From: Cristatella mucedo
Lineage: Eukaryota; Bryozoa; Phylactolaemata; Cristatellidae
Assembly: GCA_009760855.2 (NCBI GenBank)
Contig: WPIO01000152.1
Span: 195,501-259,500, forward strand
Length of the DNA: 64,000 nt
Direction: 5' to 3'
In this document: positions 1 through 16,675 of the stretch, in pieces
Numbering within the stretch: the stretch's first letter is position 1
Layout: the number at the start of each line of letters is the position of its first letter
Position numbers and translations under genes: made by a program
The notes under the pieces: model-generated
Databases searched by the model: none
Told to the model about the DNA's origin: nothing
What the model saw: only the letters and a program-made list of their open reading frames with translations

Positions 1-1528
1 CGGCAAGCTGCGCTGCATGCAACCGGTCCCCAGAAGACCCGAGAATTTGGCCTCACCTGGCGACCGCACTGACCTGAACGCTCGACTGGCTAGCCAACGA
101 CCCGGTACCTGGCAGGCCGGTGCCAATCCAGATGTCGGCGAGCAGCGTCGGCGACTGCTGCTGCCTGAATAGCTCAGTCAGCTCCGCTTGTTCGCGAGCT
201 GTCGCCGCCTGAGCAACAACAGCCTGCGAAGGAGGCAGCCAGCAAGCGGTGGAGCTGGTGGAGCAGGTGGAGGTGCTGCTGCGTCGGCGGCCGTCGTCTC
301 GGGCGAGTAGGGTCAGCCTATCTGTATAATCCCACACAAGTCCTGGGTGACCTTCTAAGCTCCTCAGCACTGCTGCTGAGTGTCTGGCTCCAGCTAGCCC
401 TGCTGCTGCTGCTGCTGCTGCTGCTAATGCCTCGTCGGCTGCTGCTGAGCTACCGAGCACGTCTGCCGAGCTCGAATCGAAGCTGCTGCAGACCGGCACG
501 ACCGGCAGCGACCCAGCCAATACGAGGAAGAGGCACACGTGCCTTCACGCTGCTAATCAGTTACTGTGGCAACACTGCCAAAGGTAATCAGGGGAGTAAT
601 GGGATTGGTAATGATAATTGACACTCAGTACGTTAGCCGGGCACAGGAAGCACATAGCCCCGAGCGCCCTCAGTCGGCTTCCCTCTGCGAGCTTATCTAC
701 TGCTTCCCTCTGCTGCTTGCTGCACGGTGCTGTGCTGCACTTGCCACTGCGGCTGCACTGCTGCCCCGCCCACTGCTGCTCTTCACCCTTCCCAAGCTCA
801 CGGCCAGCCTACCTAGGAGGAAGGAGAAAGGGTCACACAATATCGTCTGGCTCAACCCACCCACTGGACGCCTGTGCTATCCTGTGCAGGGACCCGAAAC
901 AGCACTGACAACGGCTAGATTCTCCTGAACTCAGGCTAACATCCAGCTAGCTTGCAACTCTAAAAAAAGCCTAGCAATCCAAGCAGAAGCCAGAGCTGAT
1001 TGGCTGTTCACTGTAGACCGTTTTGTTTTGTGCAGCAGCTGAGCCTTCGGAATTTTTTGCAAGCCGAACATCAAGCAGGCCTCTTAGGCCAAATGGTCAG
1101 GTTGGATGAGAAAAGATATAGAGAGGACTGCATTGCCACAACCACTACATCCACTGCACATCCCCTATGCCCTTGGTTACTGCCGTGCCGAGCAATCGAC
1201 GACCGGTTGGAGTGAGACCGACCGAGGCTTTGACCCTCTCGGGCTTGCCACTGCCTGCTGGCCTTGCGGTGGGGGCGGTGTTCTTGGGAGGGTGAGGAGG
1301 AAAAGGAAGACCCCAGCAGCCCACTGCAGCTACCTGCTTCTGTAGCACGGTCCCTACATGCAGCTCCTCCCCTTTGTCAGACGACGACCGAGGACCAGGC
1401 CCCATTGTCAGTACACCGACTTCTTTGTTTGGACCTGCATAAGAGTCATGCTGAAACCATATAGCCACACATTATCCAGAATCTGGAGCACATAGCATAT
1501 ACATACATATCATATCTAGGCATGAATA

Positions 1529-1529
<1 letters not shown>
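1..1529. other. Unassigned DNA
   Basis: No gene or repeat family is recognised. A long minus-strand open frame covers about 53-541, but it has no ATG and its alanine run comes from the CTG array at 400-425. The stretch is GC-rich with many CTG/CAG and GCTAGC words. It could be intergenic or intronic. Confidence 0.5.
400..425. repeat. (CTG)n microsatellite
   Basis: About 8.7 uninterrupted CTG units. On the minus strand they read as alanine codons in the only long open frame here. There is no other sign of coding. Confidence 0.95.

Positions 1530-1559
<30 letters not shown>
1530..1559. repeat. (AT)n microsatellite
   Basis: Fifteen AT units, the first of three TA arrays within 300 bp. Confidence 0.95.
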
Positions 1560-1617
1560 TCTCTTAGATAGGGGGACTCAGCAGCAGCTAGCTTTGAGGC
1601 TTGTAGTTGTTTGCTTT

Positions 1618-2849
<1,232 letters not shown>

Positions 2850-3048
2850 CCCAATGGTTTTCGTCCAGGTATAAGGCGCTAGCACTTCACGGCCCAGAGA
2901 TCGTGGGTTTGAGTCCAGCAGCAGGCAATTCTTCATTGCCTACTGCAAGCTGGCTGATAGTTGCAAAGGCTCTTCTACTGCTTAAAAAATGAAGCTGCTG
3001 AATCAGCCAAGCTTTACTTGTTTCTTTTTTGTTTAGCCTATTTTCTCA
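2850..3048 (+). mobile_element. SINE-B copy
   Basis: A tRNA-headed SINE. The internal promoter B box is the GGGTTTGAGTCC segment just after GATCGTG, near 2900-2915. The body that follows, with a repeated CTGC/CACTGC motif and AAAGGCTCTTCTACTGCT near 2966-2985, matches the copy at 60,770-60,955 and the minus-strand copy at 14,390-14,560. It ends in a T-rich CTTTACTTGTTTC tract. It would be a non-autonomous element transcribed by RNA polymerase III. The 5' limit is approximate because the A box is diverged. Confidence 0.7.
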
Positions 3049-4706
3049 CTTGCTTACCCGCCACCAGAGTCTGGCCAGCTAATCGGTAAGTTAAGGCATT
3101 TGGGTGCAAATGAGTAATTGACATAGGGGTACCACCTTGGCCTCGACTTTCTATTGTTAGAGGAACTGCGGTTCAGCAGGGGCAGGGCTCGAAGATTTGA
3201 TTTCTCGGGCATTGTTGAATGGCACATGTCAGTTCGTATTTCGTTCGTCAAGCAGACACAAGGTCACACAAGTCATGCTAGATGTGAAACTGACGACCCA
3301 ATCACCAAGAGGACTGCCGAGACTTAACTTTATTGAACCACTTCCCATATGTAGGTAGTAGTTGAAGTATGTTCCCAGCACACTCTATGACAGCCGTGCG
3401 TCTTCATTCATGAAGCCATAGATGAATAAGAAAAACATAAGAGAGCAATATGTGAGCAATAGCAAGAGGGGAGAGAGATTTTCACATCAAAGACGGTTCG
3501 TATTTCCCATGAAGTACAGAGGCAAGAGATAGCAGTCGGCACAGAGAGAAGTGGAGCCTAGACACCAGAATAAGTGTTGCCGGCTCTGTGACTGCTCTAC
3601 TGTAACCAGTCGATTACCGCTCTTAACTGTGCTCGCCCTGAGATGCCCTCGGCCTCAGGCCTGCAGCATCCACCATTTGCCCTTCTTCGCTTCTTCACCG
3701 TTGCGACCACTAAGGATGTTTGCATCACTTCGGCCCGAGGAGAGTTGCCACCATTTGTCTCTAGGGGTACTAGGCGAGTGCTAGGCCCAGTGCACAAGTG
3801 CCTGGGTTGACAGAACACGTGTTTGCACATCGGCTAGAATCGCCTGCCTCTTTTTTGGCAGGCCGCGACTTAAGTGCAGCTGCTTTAGCATAGGATACAG
3901 GCAAGTGCACTTGACTGATGTAGCTGCAGCTTTGCAACACACGGACTGGACTGAGACTGCGAATTTCTCGATCGATCGTCTCAAATGCTAGCACAGACCT
4001 TGGGTTTCCCTTACATCGGTGCCCTGGATCCCGTAAGTGTGACCAACCGACCGCTCACACAGAGGCTGGTCAAAGACAAGCCGTGGCATGCGGGAAGTCG
4101 CGACGCTGGGCCAACCGACACTCGTGAGACCTACGGCTCGTGCCGGCTTGTTGGAGTAGAGCCAAGCCCAGTGCATGCATCAACAGGTGTGAACTGACGC
4201 ACAGCACAGGCACATCGGTTATTCTCCCACCTACCAAACCAATGGTCAGTTCAAAAGAGGGCCCACACCCAGCCAGGCTTGGCAACTCCCTTGTGGCCAC
4301 ATCTGCCACCAGTCACCAGGTGCCGGTCACCTTTTCTCTAATTCCTGACTGCTTTCAATAATTTGGCACCACCAGCACTGTGGGCAGTGCAAATCTGCCT
4401 AGACCGTCACTTGCAAAGCAGGCGACATGCCAGCAGTAGGCACTCGATGACTCAAGACCGAAAGTCGGTGACTTCTCACTTCTCCTTCACATAGAATATC
4501 GGTAGGCCGGCTCTGCAACAAGCCGACGAATCACCGACCAGCAGACTCAGTCCATAGCAATCGGCAGAAAACATGATTCACCATCTAGTACACAAAATGT
4601 AAGCGATTGACTGCACGATTTGCCGAGGACTTGGAAGGACAGACTGTTGGCAAGAGGCTCACAGTGCAGGTAAACGACATTTTATTCCGCTAAGAAGAAG
4701 CAAGGC
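3049..4706. other. Unassigned DNA
   Basis: Nothing recognisable on either strand. Open frames are short (80 codons or fewer) and mutually overlapping. Confidence 0.5.
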
Positions 4707-4857
<151 letters not shown>

Positions 4858-5453
4858 AAAAGAGCAGAGAGAATAGAGGATAGTCGGTGTGGGCCCTTAG
4901 CTTGGAGGCAAGCCGGTTACTGCCAGATCACTGACAGCATTTTGGCTGCTGCTTCGGGCGGCAGCTCCTGCCATGGCCAGCTGGGAACGAATGTGGAGCT
5001 GCTAATTTTATTTGATGCCCGACTTTGACATGTTTAGCATTGACGCAATCCATTACGCTAAGACGAGCCTAGAGATCGATTAAGTCAGCCACCGGGTCTT
5101 GCCAGAAGAGAATACACTGTTTATCTGTCCATATTACAATCAAGAAGTGACTGACGGCTGCCTACCAGCTAGTTTTTTGTACTGCACAGGACCTGAATCC
5201 AACAAGCACTGCTACCACAGAGTTAACTTCTGTTAGACAGCATAGAGACTATGCATAGAAATTCTCAAGGCCACTACTCTGTACCCACAGACTTACATGG
5301 GCAGAATTCCTATTTCATAAACATACTTTCTTTTGTTCTCACAGACACGAACACTATCATACACACAAGTATGCAAGCACACGCGTGCGCATACACATAC
5401 ACATGCACTCAGACCCACGAAAACACATGCCAATCAGTACACTGGCCCGAACA

Positions 5454-5454
<1 letters not shown>
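4858..5454. other. Unassigned DNA
   Basis: No gene is recognised. A CA-rich, imperfect (ACACAC/ATACAC) patch lies at about 5355-5425. Confidence 0.5.

Positions 5455-5527
<73 letters not shown>
5455..5527. repeat. (CT)n microsatellite
   Basis: About 36 nearly pure CT units. Serine-leucine open frames across it are low-complexity artefacts. Confidence 0.97.
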
Positions 5528-5531
<4 letters not shown>

Positions 5532-7698
5532 CCAACTGTCTAACTTTGCTCTCTCTCCCTCTTCGACTCTCTCTCCTCGAGAGCCTAGATGCTTACGATC
5601 TGCTACAATGTCTTGCCATATGGTGAGCAGCGATTCTCGAGCACTTTGAATTTTTAGACAAAGAATAGGGGCTGGTCCTTAAGCTGGTTCATTCTTTCCC
5701 AACTGCCCACTTGAAGCTTAAAGAAAATCTGCTTACTTAGACAGTGGGACTAATGGATTTGATTACGTCGAAATTTTACTGGTAGCTGCTTATTCTGTGC
5801 TGAAACCCTTGTTGGCATGCTGCCCAATGTGCTATCGAGTGAAATCGAAACCTAATGTTTTACAAGTCCTTGGGTGCGCTCTGACCTTTGTCACTCTATT
5901 GGATGCCCACATCAGTCACGAAGCATGGAGCATGTTTTAGAGTCTGAAAGCAGCAGAACAACAAAGTGACGTACTGCCAGCAATGGTGTTTGCCAGAACG
6001 GTGATGTCGTGAAGTAGGCTGCTTAGGTGGAGGCATGTCAGAATAAGAGTCACTTGGCTAACGTTCTAGGCAAGCCCTGGTCCAACTGAGTCCTGCCGGT
6101 CCATTAGACCTCAACCATTGCAGGGACTGCCACCAGCCAGCCACAGGCTGTCAATTCTAGCATTCCGCCGGTTGCAAGCCAGGTCTTCCACATGCCCTTC
6201 CACCGTGAGCACTTCCTCCGTGAATGCAGTGCAAGAGTGCAGGGGTTGCTGCGTGCAGCAATGTGCTCCTACTCGGGGGGGGGGGAGGAGGGAGGTGGAG
6301 CGACAACACAAACTAAAACTAGGAGACCTGCCAGCTGCCCCGGTGGGTAGCTGTTTGCACAGGGCAGCAGTGTGATTACCGAGCATAGTGAGACTGCCTC
6401 TCTGCAACAATGCTAGCTCCTGCCTCATGCTGTGAGCTTGAAAGGAGCCGACTTTGATCGGCACCGTTGGCCGGTCAATTTCCAGCAATTAACCAGCAGT
6501 AAATATATTCTATGCCCCGAGGGCCACCATCGGAATTGGGTTCTTGTTGGAATGACGCCGTGAGACCGACGCTCGAAATCAGAGCAGTTAACTTGCTTAG
6601 TGAGTGGGTCAAGCATCTGAGGCTGGGTCGCAGGAGTGCCGACGCTGCTTGGAGGCTGCCGTTCTGCCCCTGCTCTCCTTCAGCCACCCTAGCTAGCCCA
6701 GACTTTGCAGTGCAGGAGAGGGCAGCAAAGACAAAGGTCTCTTCTACTCAGCAACTTGACCTGGATATGGCTGGAAAGCCTGCGATTTCGAGAATGCATG
6801 ACTAGATGCACACCCTTTGCAATGCTGGCTACACTGCTGCCTAGCAATTGCTCCCAGTTGCTTTTGCCACGGCTTCCTTGCCCGTTTTTTGCACCGCATT
6901 CATTCCGGAGGACTGCCTCGTCATTTAACAGCAAATAAACACGATACACAGAACTGCTCATACACAGTATGCACTGTACGAACGACTATGCAGATGTGTG
7001 TGCACACATCATAGCACCCGTATGCACCGACTTTATTAATTGATCAAGGCTTTCGGGAGTGACAGTGACAGGGCCATAAATCGAGTGAAACCGAAGAGCC
7101 TATTGTATTAAGTTTCTGCAAGCTTAGTTCAAGACAGCCCAGTCCGAGGTGCCAGAAACCATTGGACTGCCATAGTAGAGCAAGCTCGTGCTGGATCTGA
7201 ATAAGTAGCAAGTACTAAGTCGAACGTCTGCAAGCCACTACTGCACATGAAAGACAGGCACCAAGGGTGCCTGCCTTTCATCTGACATGCATTCAAGAGG
7301 GAGCTCGAAAATGGGAAATGTAACTCTCAAGTTCGACAAAGAAATTGTACACAAAAAACTAAGCCCCCTCAGACCCTAAGGTATACCCGTCGCTGCTGTA
7401 GACAGAGCTGAAGCCGCAGCAATCAGCAGCTGCAGTTGGTGCCACTACTGCTACACAACAGCAGGCGGAGGCGATGGAACAGCAGGAAGTGCAGTCTGGG
7501 AAGCAGCCTCAGTAGCACCACTTCATCAATTAAGGTCAAGTTAATTGCAGATAATTGCATAATTTCTCCTACAGCAGTCTCTGCCAAAGCAAGAATCTTG
7601 AAAGGAGCATCTCACTTCATTGTCCCCAATCCTCCTTTCTTTTCCTCTGACTTCACACTTTTGCTTTCTGTGTCTGACTGTCTATGTTTCTCCCCCTG

Positions 7699-7699
<1 letters not shown>
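5528..7699. other. Unassigned DNA
   Basis: No gene or known repeat is recognised. An 11-base G run is at 6275-6285. A compact hairpin at 7247-7281 is listed separately. Confidence 0.5.
7247..7281. repeat. Short hairpin
   Basis: ATGAAAGACAGGCACC at 7247-7262 pairs with GGTGCCTGCCTTTCAT at 7266-7281 across a 3-nt loop, with one mismatch. It is too short for a typical animal pre-miRNA. I assign no function. Confidence 0.8.

Positions 7700-7784
<85 letters not shown>
7700..7784. repeat. (CT)n microsatellite
   Basis: About 42 CT units, followed by a CT-rich degenerate stretch that links it to the array at 7909. Confidence 0.97.
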
Positions 7785-7785
<1 letters not shown>

Positions 7786-7905
7786 TTCTCTATTTCTCTA
7801 CTTCGGCTCCTTCTCCCCTTTCACATATCACTGTCTCTCGCTTCTTATTCTTGTCTCTCTCACTGCGAATTCTCTTTGTCTCTCAACCCTTCTGCTATTC
7901 TCTCT

Positions 7906-7908
<3 letters not shown>

Positions 7909-7964
<56 letters not shown>
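7909..7964. repeat. (CT)n microsatellite
   Basis: About 28 CT units ending in a short C run. With 7700-7784 it makes a pyrimidine-rich tract of about 265 bp. A 300-codon open frame spanning it is a serine-leucine artefact. Confidence 0.97.
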
Positions 7965-7965
<1 letters not shown>

Positions 7966-9617
7966 CCAGCACTACGCCTTTCTTTCTTCCTTGTCTTGCT
8001 GGCTCATCTATCCAAAACCTAGCCTGATATGGCACGAGCAGCCAAGAGTGGGTGGTGCAAGGCATGCAATGGGCTGCAACAGCAACCATCTCCAGCTCAA
8101 TACCAAGCACTCAGCCAGTAGCCTCTGCCTGCCGCCAGAGCAGGCAAGGGTGCTTGGGGAACCGTGCGAACGAATCGGCGTGGCAGAATTACCTGGATGC
8201 AGTCGAACGGGAGAGGGTTGCCTCCACCCTCGCCTCTCGCCGACTGGGCCTTCGCACCGGATCACTCACGCAGGCAGCAGCAGTGGCAGCGAACAGTCGC
8301 GCCAGAGCGCGTTCGCTCAGCCGACTGGCTGGCAACCGGAGCTCTCGAGACTGTTCTAATAGGAAGCTGAAAGCTGACAATCCTATAGGCCATTTAGCCA
8401 TTGTTGTGCCCATTGACAGAGCCTGCTTAAAGAGGTCTGCATTTAAAAGGCATAATTTGTAAGCAGAATCAAGAAAACGAAAACAAGCCAGGCTATTTGA
8501 CGAATGTTTTGTCAGAGCATGATAGCAAGCTGAACCCGAGGGTGTATCTGAGATGTGGCTGCCGCCACTGCTGCTGCAGGCTTGGGGAGTAGTGGCAGTC
8601 GAGATCCCAGCAGGGGCTCAACGACAGGGCATCAAGCAAGTGCACCCCACTGGGGAGGGGGCACCTCCCGACCGGGTCGAGGCCAGGTCGTTCGAAATCG
8701 CCCTCAGGCAGGCGTAGGGACAGGCAGTAGCAGTACAGTTGCAGCTGGGCGAAGTCGGCAGTGCCGGCATTCAACGAGGCTGGCGGACAATGCTGTCAGC
8801 CACTCAGCTGTGCCACCGCTTGTACAAAGCCCAGGTGGAGGCTTCTGCTGCTCGCACATACACCAGCAGGAACTGCCAAGTCAGCGGCCAGCTCAGTGGC
8901 AGAAGCATGCCGACAATGAGCGCTAGTCTCATCGCCAGCCCCGGTTGCAATCATTTAATTTTTCAGACCCCTTTTTTCTCTTTCGATATCGTGCGATTGC
9001 TGGGAGGAGGGTGGCTTGTGGCTGATATCTGGGTTCATGGAGCTCAGCAAATATGGTGTCTGCCAGCCCGACGGGATAGTCGACTCAACCAACCTCTACC
9101 CCCTCTCCATCTGACGTGAGCAGAGAGCCCTGGTATAAAGCACGGCAGCAGAAGGAACGAGCTTGTCAGAAGGCACGAGCCACGAGCTCGTCTCTTCCCA
9201 GCAGCCAGTGCTGATCCTCCCAAGGTGGACTGCAATAAATTGGCTCGATTGGACCGCAGCAGCTACGGCCATGACAGAACAGCATAGGTAAAGCACCAAG
9301 CACGGCTCTCCTTTAATCTGCAGGATATCAGTCTGTCTCTCCCCTCCCCCACTCCTATCTCTCATACAAGCACACCAATGGCACACACAAATCAGAAGCT
9401 GCCACTTGCGATCATGCTTCGAGGGGGGCTGTCTTGACATAATCGAGAATGCCTAATCTGCTTTCCTACAACCGAACCCTCAGACATTGCAGGTGACTTT
9501 GCTCTCCTCCATAGCTGTGATGGCATGCTTCAATTCGGCTGCGCAGTCTAGAGCAAATGATGCAACATATAAGTCATAAAGACTGATGAGGCATTGCAAA
9601 ACTATGTCTGATCAATT

Positions 9618-9618
<1 letters not shown>
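7965..9618. other. Unassigned DNA
   Basis: GC-rich with several overlapping open frames of about 70-135 codons on both strands, none resembling a family I know. No repeat is recognised. Confidence 0.5.

Positions 9619-9712
<94 letters not shown>
9619..9712. repeat. (CT)n microsatellite
   Basis: About 47 CT units with one CCCT interruption near 9687. Confidence 0.97.
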
Positions 9713-11139
9713 ACTAACATTAACAGCGTCACTTCTGTCTGTCAGGCAGCATCTGAGCTTCAGGGCCCTTACCTGAATCGCCACTGATACCCTCTATACG
9801 AGTAGAGTCTAGAGTCTAGGCCATGGTAAATGGTGCCAAAACAAATTCAAAATCAGGTCGCATTAAAAAACCCAGTTTGGGTGCTCATTGTGGCACAGTG
9901 GATGCCTTAGGCAAAGCACAAAATGATGTGGCATTGCTAATTGACTTACTTCTGGGCTAGCAGGCAGCCATCGAGATATCCTGACCGAGAACGCCAGCCA
10001 GATGTGCCTTCTTCCTTTGAAAACAACCACTGTAAACAACCACTGGTGGCATAGTTCACATTAAATTGGTTCTACCTTTAAGCTTCGACTTACCAGTAGA
10101 AGAACATCAATAGCAAGCAGCTGGGCTGTCTGATACACTCCAGAATTCACTTAGCCGTCACCAGGCTCGTAAGATGATGATCGTATGACACGAAAATGAG
10201 AAAACCAACAAGGGCCTGAGTCTACGGCTTCCTCATCGTCAAGACCCTGGAAGCAGATGTTAATGAAATCACATGATCTCACCAAACTGCACACCAGCCA
10301 ATGGTATTTCCTACCTTGACAGCATTTCTTTCAAGTTTTGCAAGCACAATGCTATGAGCTAGCTGGTTAACAGTGTCTAATGTTTAGATAGCTATCGAGT
10401 TCTCAGCCTACAGCAGTTCATAAAGCAAGAAAGACTGCAAGAACGTTTGGCTGGTTAGAAGGGTTAGTCCTCATTAAAAAGTTTGATCTGATGCATACCG
10501 AAGGGGCCCCTGGCCCCTGTGTCATCCATCCCCCAAGGGAGTGACCCATCCGAATGAGTATGCCCGAATGCCTCGGGAAATGTTAAGATATGGTCCCTCT
10601 TTGGATCAATCCTGGCAAACCGACGGCTTCTCTTGCAGAACCATCTTATTGCATGTAAATTGTGTCAACACTGCAGGGAGTGCAACAGCAGTGCAGCTGC
10701 CTAGGGACCCAGTTATGAAATCCATCGGGCCTGCTCTTAGCTCATGGTGATGACACTTGTCTGCTGCAGCTGGTACCACGGCTAAGGCAGCATGGAGCTT
10801 TCAATCAGCTAGGACCACGTCAGCTTCATATTTGCCTGGCTTGCAGGCTAGCCTTGGGGACACTACTCAATGGAATGGTTCACCAGCCCACCAGCCAGCC
10901 TTTAATGGCAGCTGACACTACCTGCTCTACTCAAATAATTCAGCTGCTAGGCAGCAAATCTGATTGGCCTTAAGGTGAAACTCGGAAGTGGGAGCTAATG
11001 ACAGATAGACTGACAGACAGACAGGTGCAGGCTGACACAGGTCTACAGGTTGACAGATAGATATGGACAAATCACGAGATTGGTGGGTGGATGTCTGGAT
11101 GGACAGAAAGATTGAGAAACAAATAGGCAGGCAAACATC
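9713..11139. other. Unassigned DNA
   Basis: No gene is recognised. A lone A-box-like GTGGCACAGTGG near 9890 has no B box downstream. A degenerate GACA/GATA-rich patch at about 11,000-11,070 precedes the next GA array. Confidence 0.5.

Positions 11140-11232
<93 letters not shown>
11140..11232. repeat. (GA)n microsatellite
   Basis: About 46 pure GA units. Confidence 0.97.
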
Positions 11233-12471
<1,239 letters not shown>

Positions 12472-13771
12472 ATATAGACAGAGAGAACACAAGCGACTTC
12501 AACAGTCCGGCTGCATGTACCAATGGGAAGAGTATTGTTAGTCACGGCAACACAGATCTGAACTGCACGAAAGTTCCGTCAACCCGTGTGGCTTTCACAC
12601 GGTGCCCTAGATCTGCCTAGCACAGCCGGTCTGCCACTCAAAAACGAAATAGACCTTGTTTCAGTCGGGCCAGTGCGAACAGCTGGGGGCGGCTGCCACA
12701 GGTAGGCTGGAGTTCGGCTACCCCCGAGGTCCCCTAACCACACACAAATGGAATAATGGGTGCAGGAATTGGCTAACAACGGCTCCCGGAGCCCACTAGC
12801 TGTCAGACAGGTCGGTGCTGGGTGCCACAGGCTATGCAGTGGTTGAGGTGGTCTGCCTGCAGACGGCAGCCGGCTGGCCTATTTCTGGTCACAAGTGACC
12901 ACATCAGATGGCGTTCACCTGGCTTGGCTGAGGCCTGCCTTCACTCCTATGCAGTACACCTATCGTCAGATTCAACCAGGATGCCAGCTAGTGTGAAATA
13001 ACAGGATCGATGACAGTAATCCACAGGGTAATGGCCGATGGTTGCTCATTGTATATGATATAGTCAGGTCAGATCCACATTAACGGCAATCCTTTTCTCA
13101 CGTTATATAGCCTATGGTGGTCGACCCCTCATGACAGCTATCAACTGGTGGCACCCAGCACCATCAAGTTTCGGATCCCTGCTGGGTGGCAGGGATCTTT
13201 AGCCAGCTGGTGACACCTGATCACAACCGTGGTGGTCCTCTGGCACCGCTTGGTCACAGAAGCACAGCCAAACCGCTTGCTACTGCCAAGCAACCAAACA
13301 AAAGACCCAGATACCACTCGCTGCCTTTAGGGTTGCCTAACAAGGATATAGAAGTGGCTAAATGACAAAATGTGCTAACAAAAAATTAAAGCTAAAAAGC
13401 AAAATCCATTACCACAGCCTAATTGATGGGTAATTGCTATTCCTGGAAGGTCTCATAAAAAAACCAAACTTACCCTGGTTAAACCAGAAACGAGGCTTTC
13501 AGAGATCGTAGGCATGAAGCTATAATGCCATAAAGTTAAAGTGAAAATGGCTGATTACCTAAGTCCACGCCCCGCATTAAATACTCACTGGAAGTAGCAG
13601 TCATCTTCCAAACAAAGACATCATCACCACCATGTGCCGATGCTTCCTTTAAGCAATGACACTGGGCAAATGATGCAGGGTACACTCACAGGCAAGATGG
13701 GTAGCAAGATAGCAAGAGTAAGTGTTCGAGTGAGCTAGTGTTAAGTAGACTGAGTGAATGAGAGAGGCTGA
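12472..13771. other. Unassigned DNA
   Basis: No gene is recognised. Base composition becomes AT-richer between about 13,350 and 13,600. Confidence 0.5.
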
Positions 13772-13772
13772 G

Positions 13773-13863
<91 letters not shown>
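13772..13863. repeat. Compound (CA)n(GA)n microsatellite
   Basis: Seven CA units followed by about 39 GA units. Confidence 0.96.
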
Positions 13864-13870
<7 letters not shown>

Positions 13871-13885
13871 AGAGTGTGAAAGAGA

Positions 13886-14016
13886 TTAATATATAGCACC
13901 CTACGAGAACTTAATTTGTATCCAGGCGCATTTTTTTCCGGCGCTTCACATACACCAAAGGTATCGTGCCTATGACCTTGGTCGTTAAAAGGGAACACCT
14001 TAGCCCTGGGCCAAGC
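13886..14016 (-). mobile_element. SINE-A copy, minus strand
   Basis: Read on the minus strand it starts with a tRNA-like head (GCTTGGCCCAGGGCTAAGG at about 14,016-13,995). It then has a mutated B-box region, a TATGTGAAGCGCC body, and a tail reading GCGCCTGGAT ... TTAAGTTCTC ... GGGTGCTATA. A short A/T insertion splits the body near 13,930. The order of parts matches the copies at 25,350 and 61,285. The weak B box suggests an old, inactive copy. Confidence 0.75.
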
Positions 14017-14389
14017 TTTAATGTTCAGTTTTGATCGCATTGTGGAATCCCATCATATTTCATTTTGTTTGGCTGCAGGATAGGTCCGCCCTAAGACGGA
14101 TTGATGGAGCGCTCGTTCCCTGGAGGCTGAGGTAGGAAGAGGAGGAAGAGGTCATTGAGGTCACCACTAGAGTTGGGGCACTGTAGCTGAGCAGCTGCAC
14201 TCACTGCCTACTGCTTACAGCTGCTTCAGAATGTGGTGTCTTTTTGACATGCAAGAAAAGCAGCAGGCCTCTTTAGCATCTACTTGGGCTTGCAAAGTTG
14301 TCAGCTTAGCACGGCAACTGAAACTGCAAATGCTGTACGACTACCACTAGAGACAGGAGCCCGACGTAACTGAGTTGGATGAGCAAGAC
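14017..14389. other. Unassigned DNA
   Basis: Nothing recognised between two minus-strand SINEs. Confidence 0.5.
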
Positions 14390-14560
14390 ATCGAATTAGA
14401 TGTACTTGACTGATTTAACAGCCTCTTTTATATAGCAGCAGAAGAGCCTTAACACCTTTCACTGCCGCTTGCAGCAGCAGGCAATAAAGGATCGCCCACT
14501 GCAGGATTCGAACCCACGACCTTGGGATAGAGGTCGTGGGAGCACTTTTCGAGGCACGTG
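14390..14560 (-). mobile_element. SINE-B copy, minus strand
   Basis: On the minus strand the B box reads GGGTTCGAATCC (from about 14,518), preceded by GGTCGT. It is followed by TGCAGTGGGCGATCC and then AAGGCTCTTCTGCTGCTATA. This parallels the 60,770-60,955 copy throughout. The head contains a 10-bp palindrome (CCCACGACCT ... AGGTCGTGGG, about 14,512-14,539). Confidence 0.7.
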
Positions 14561-15296
14561 CACGGCCGGTTCACAGCGGCACTCGGGTCGGTCGCTGGCT
14601 GCTCTGGACACTCGGAGCAGCGGGAGAGGACAATGTCACGTTCTCTCTTGCTTTGCCTTAGCTGCGAGTGGCTTCTCAACTAGCTAGCTGCGGATGGCTG
14701 GCTCGTTTGAGAACCTGATCGCTGGGAACCACTTCTCCGGCGGCTGGTGCACGGCCGCAGGTCACGCGACAGCACTCAACCGGCTGAATGAGGTACGAGG
14801 TCGGCAGGGCTGCTAACAATTACGAGGCAAATTGTTGTCGAGGCCAACTAATGGAAGACACGGGCTAGCGAGGAGGGGATGAGGAGGACGGCCGGTGCTC
14901 TGCACCGGGTGCAGGGGACATACGGCGGCTCTGCTGGCTTCACCGAACGCGAGTATGCGAAGCCAAAGCAGAGCTTCGATCACTCACACGCTAGCACTGC
15001 ATGGCCAGAGGATGCGCTGCGAGTAGACCGGTGCACGGCTGCAGCTTAAACGGCTGCCTTCTCGGTAGCACTCCTTCTTCTGGCGGAAGCAGGGGAAGAT
15101 CGATTTCAGCATCTAGGAGCCGACGCCGACTCACGACAGGCTACGATTTCTTTCGACGGCGCTCAGAATTTTCGGCTCAGCAAGAGCGGAGGTGGCGGCA
15201 ATTAAGCTACGAAGAGGCTGTCACCTTTGAGCTGTAGGCCGCCTCCGACTCTTTGACTCGGCTCTCGTTTCGATCGGGAAGCTCCCAGCTCGAACA
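14561..15296. other. Unassigned GC-rich DNA
   Basis: A GC-rich stretch with several CG dinucleotides. No exon is recognised. Confidence 0.5.
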
Positions 15297-15311
15297 CCCC
15301 CCCCCCCCCCC
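15297..15311. repeat. (C)15 homopolymer
   Basis: Fifteen uninterrupted C residues. The exact length may be affected by sequencing error. Confidence 0.9.
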
Positions 15312-16424
<1,113 letters not shown>

Positions 16425-16675
16425 ATATCTCCCTCCCCCCTGGCTGAGGTGTCACATGTCTTCCATAGTTTTACTAAGGGTGCCACGGCATGACTCCAAA
16501 AGAATGTGCAGCAGACGTCCGGTTCGCCCAGCCGTGCACAAAGGTCTACCCGACTCACCGGTTGACTAGGCATGTTCTTGAGTGGGTCGGTATAGACGGT
16601 TCACCGGACAGTGACAAGAACGATCGCTGGAGTTTGGAATCAAGTTGGAAGAGGCAGAGGGATCATGGCAGTGCG
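16425..16675. other. Unassigned DNA
   Basis: Nothing recognised. Confidence 0.5.

Noticed and set aside
53-541. 161-codon minus-strand frame with a hydrophobic start resembling a signal peptide
   Set aside because: It has no ATG, the alanine tract comes from the CTG microsatellite, and no domain is recognised. It could be an exon but is unsupported.
7247-7281. MicroRNA precursor
   Set aside because: A stem of 16 bp and 35 nt in total is too short for a typical animal pre-miRNA.
7436-8359. 300-codon plus-strand open frame
   Set aside because: Most of it is Ser-Leu translation of the CT arrays. The rest has no recognisable domain.
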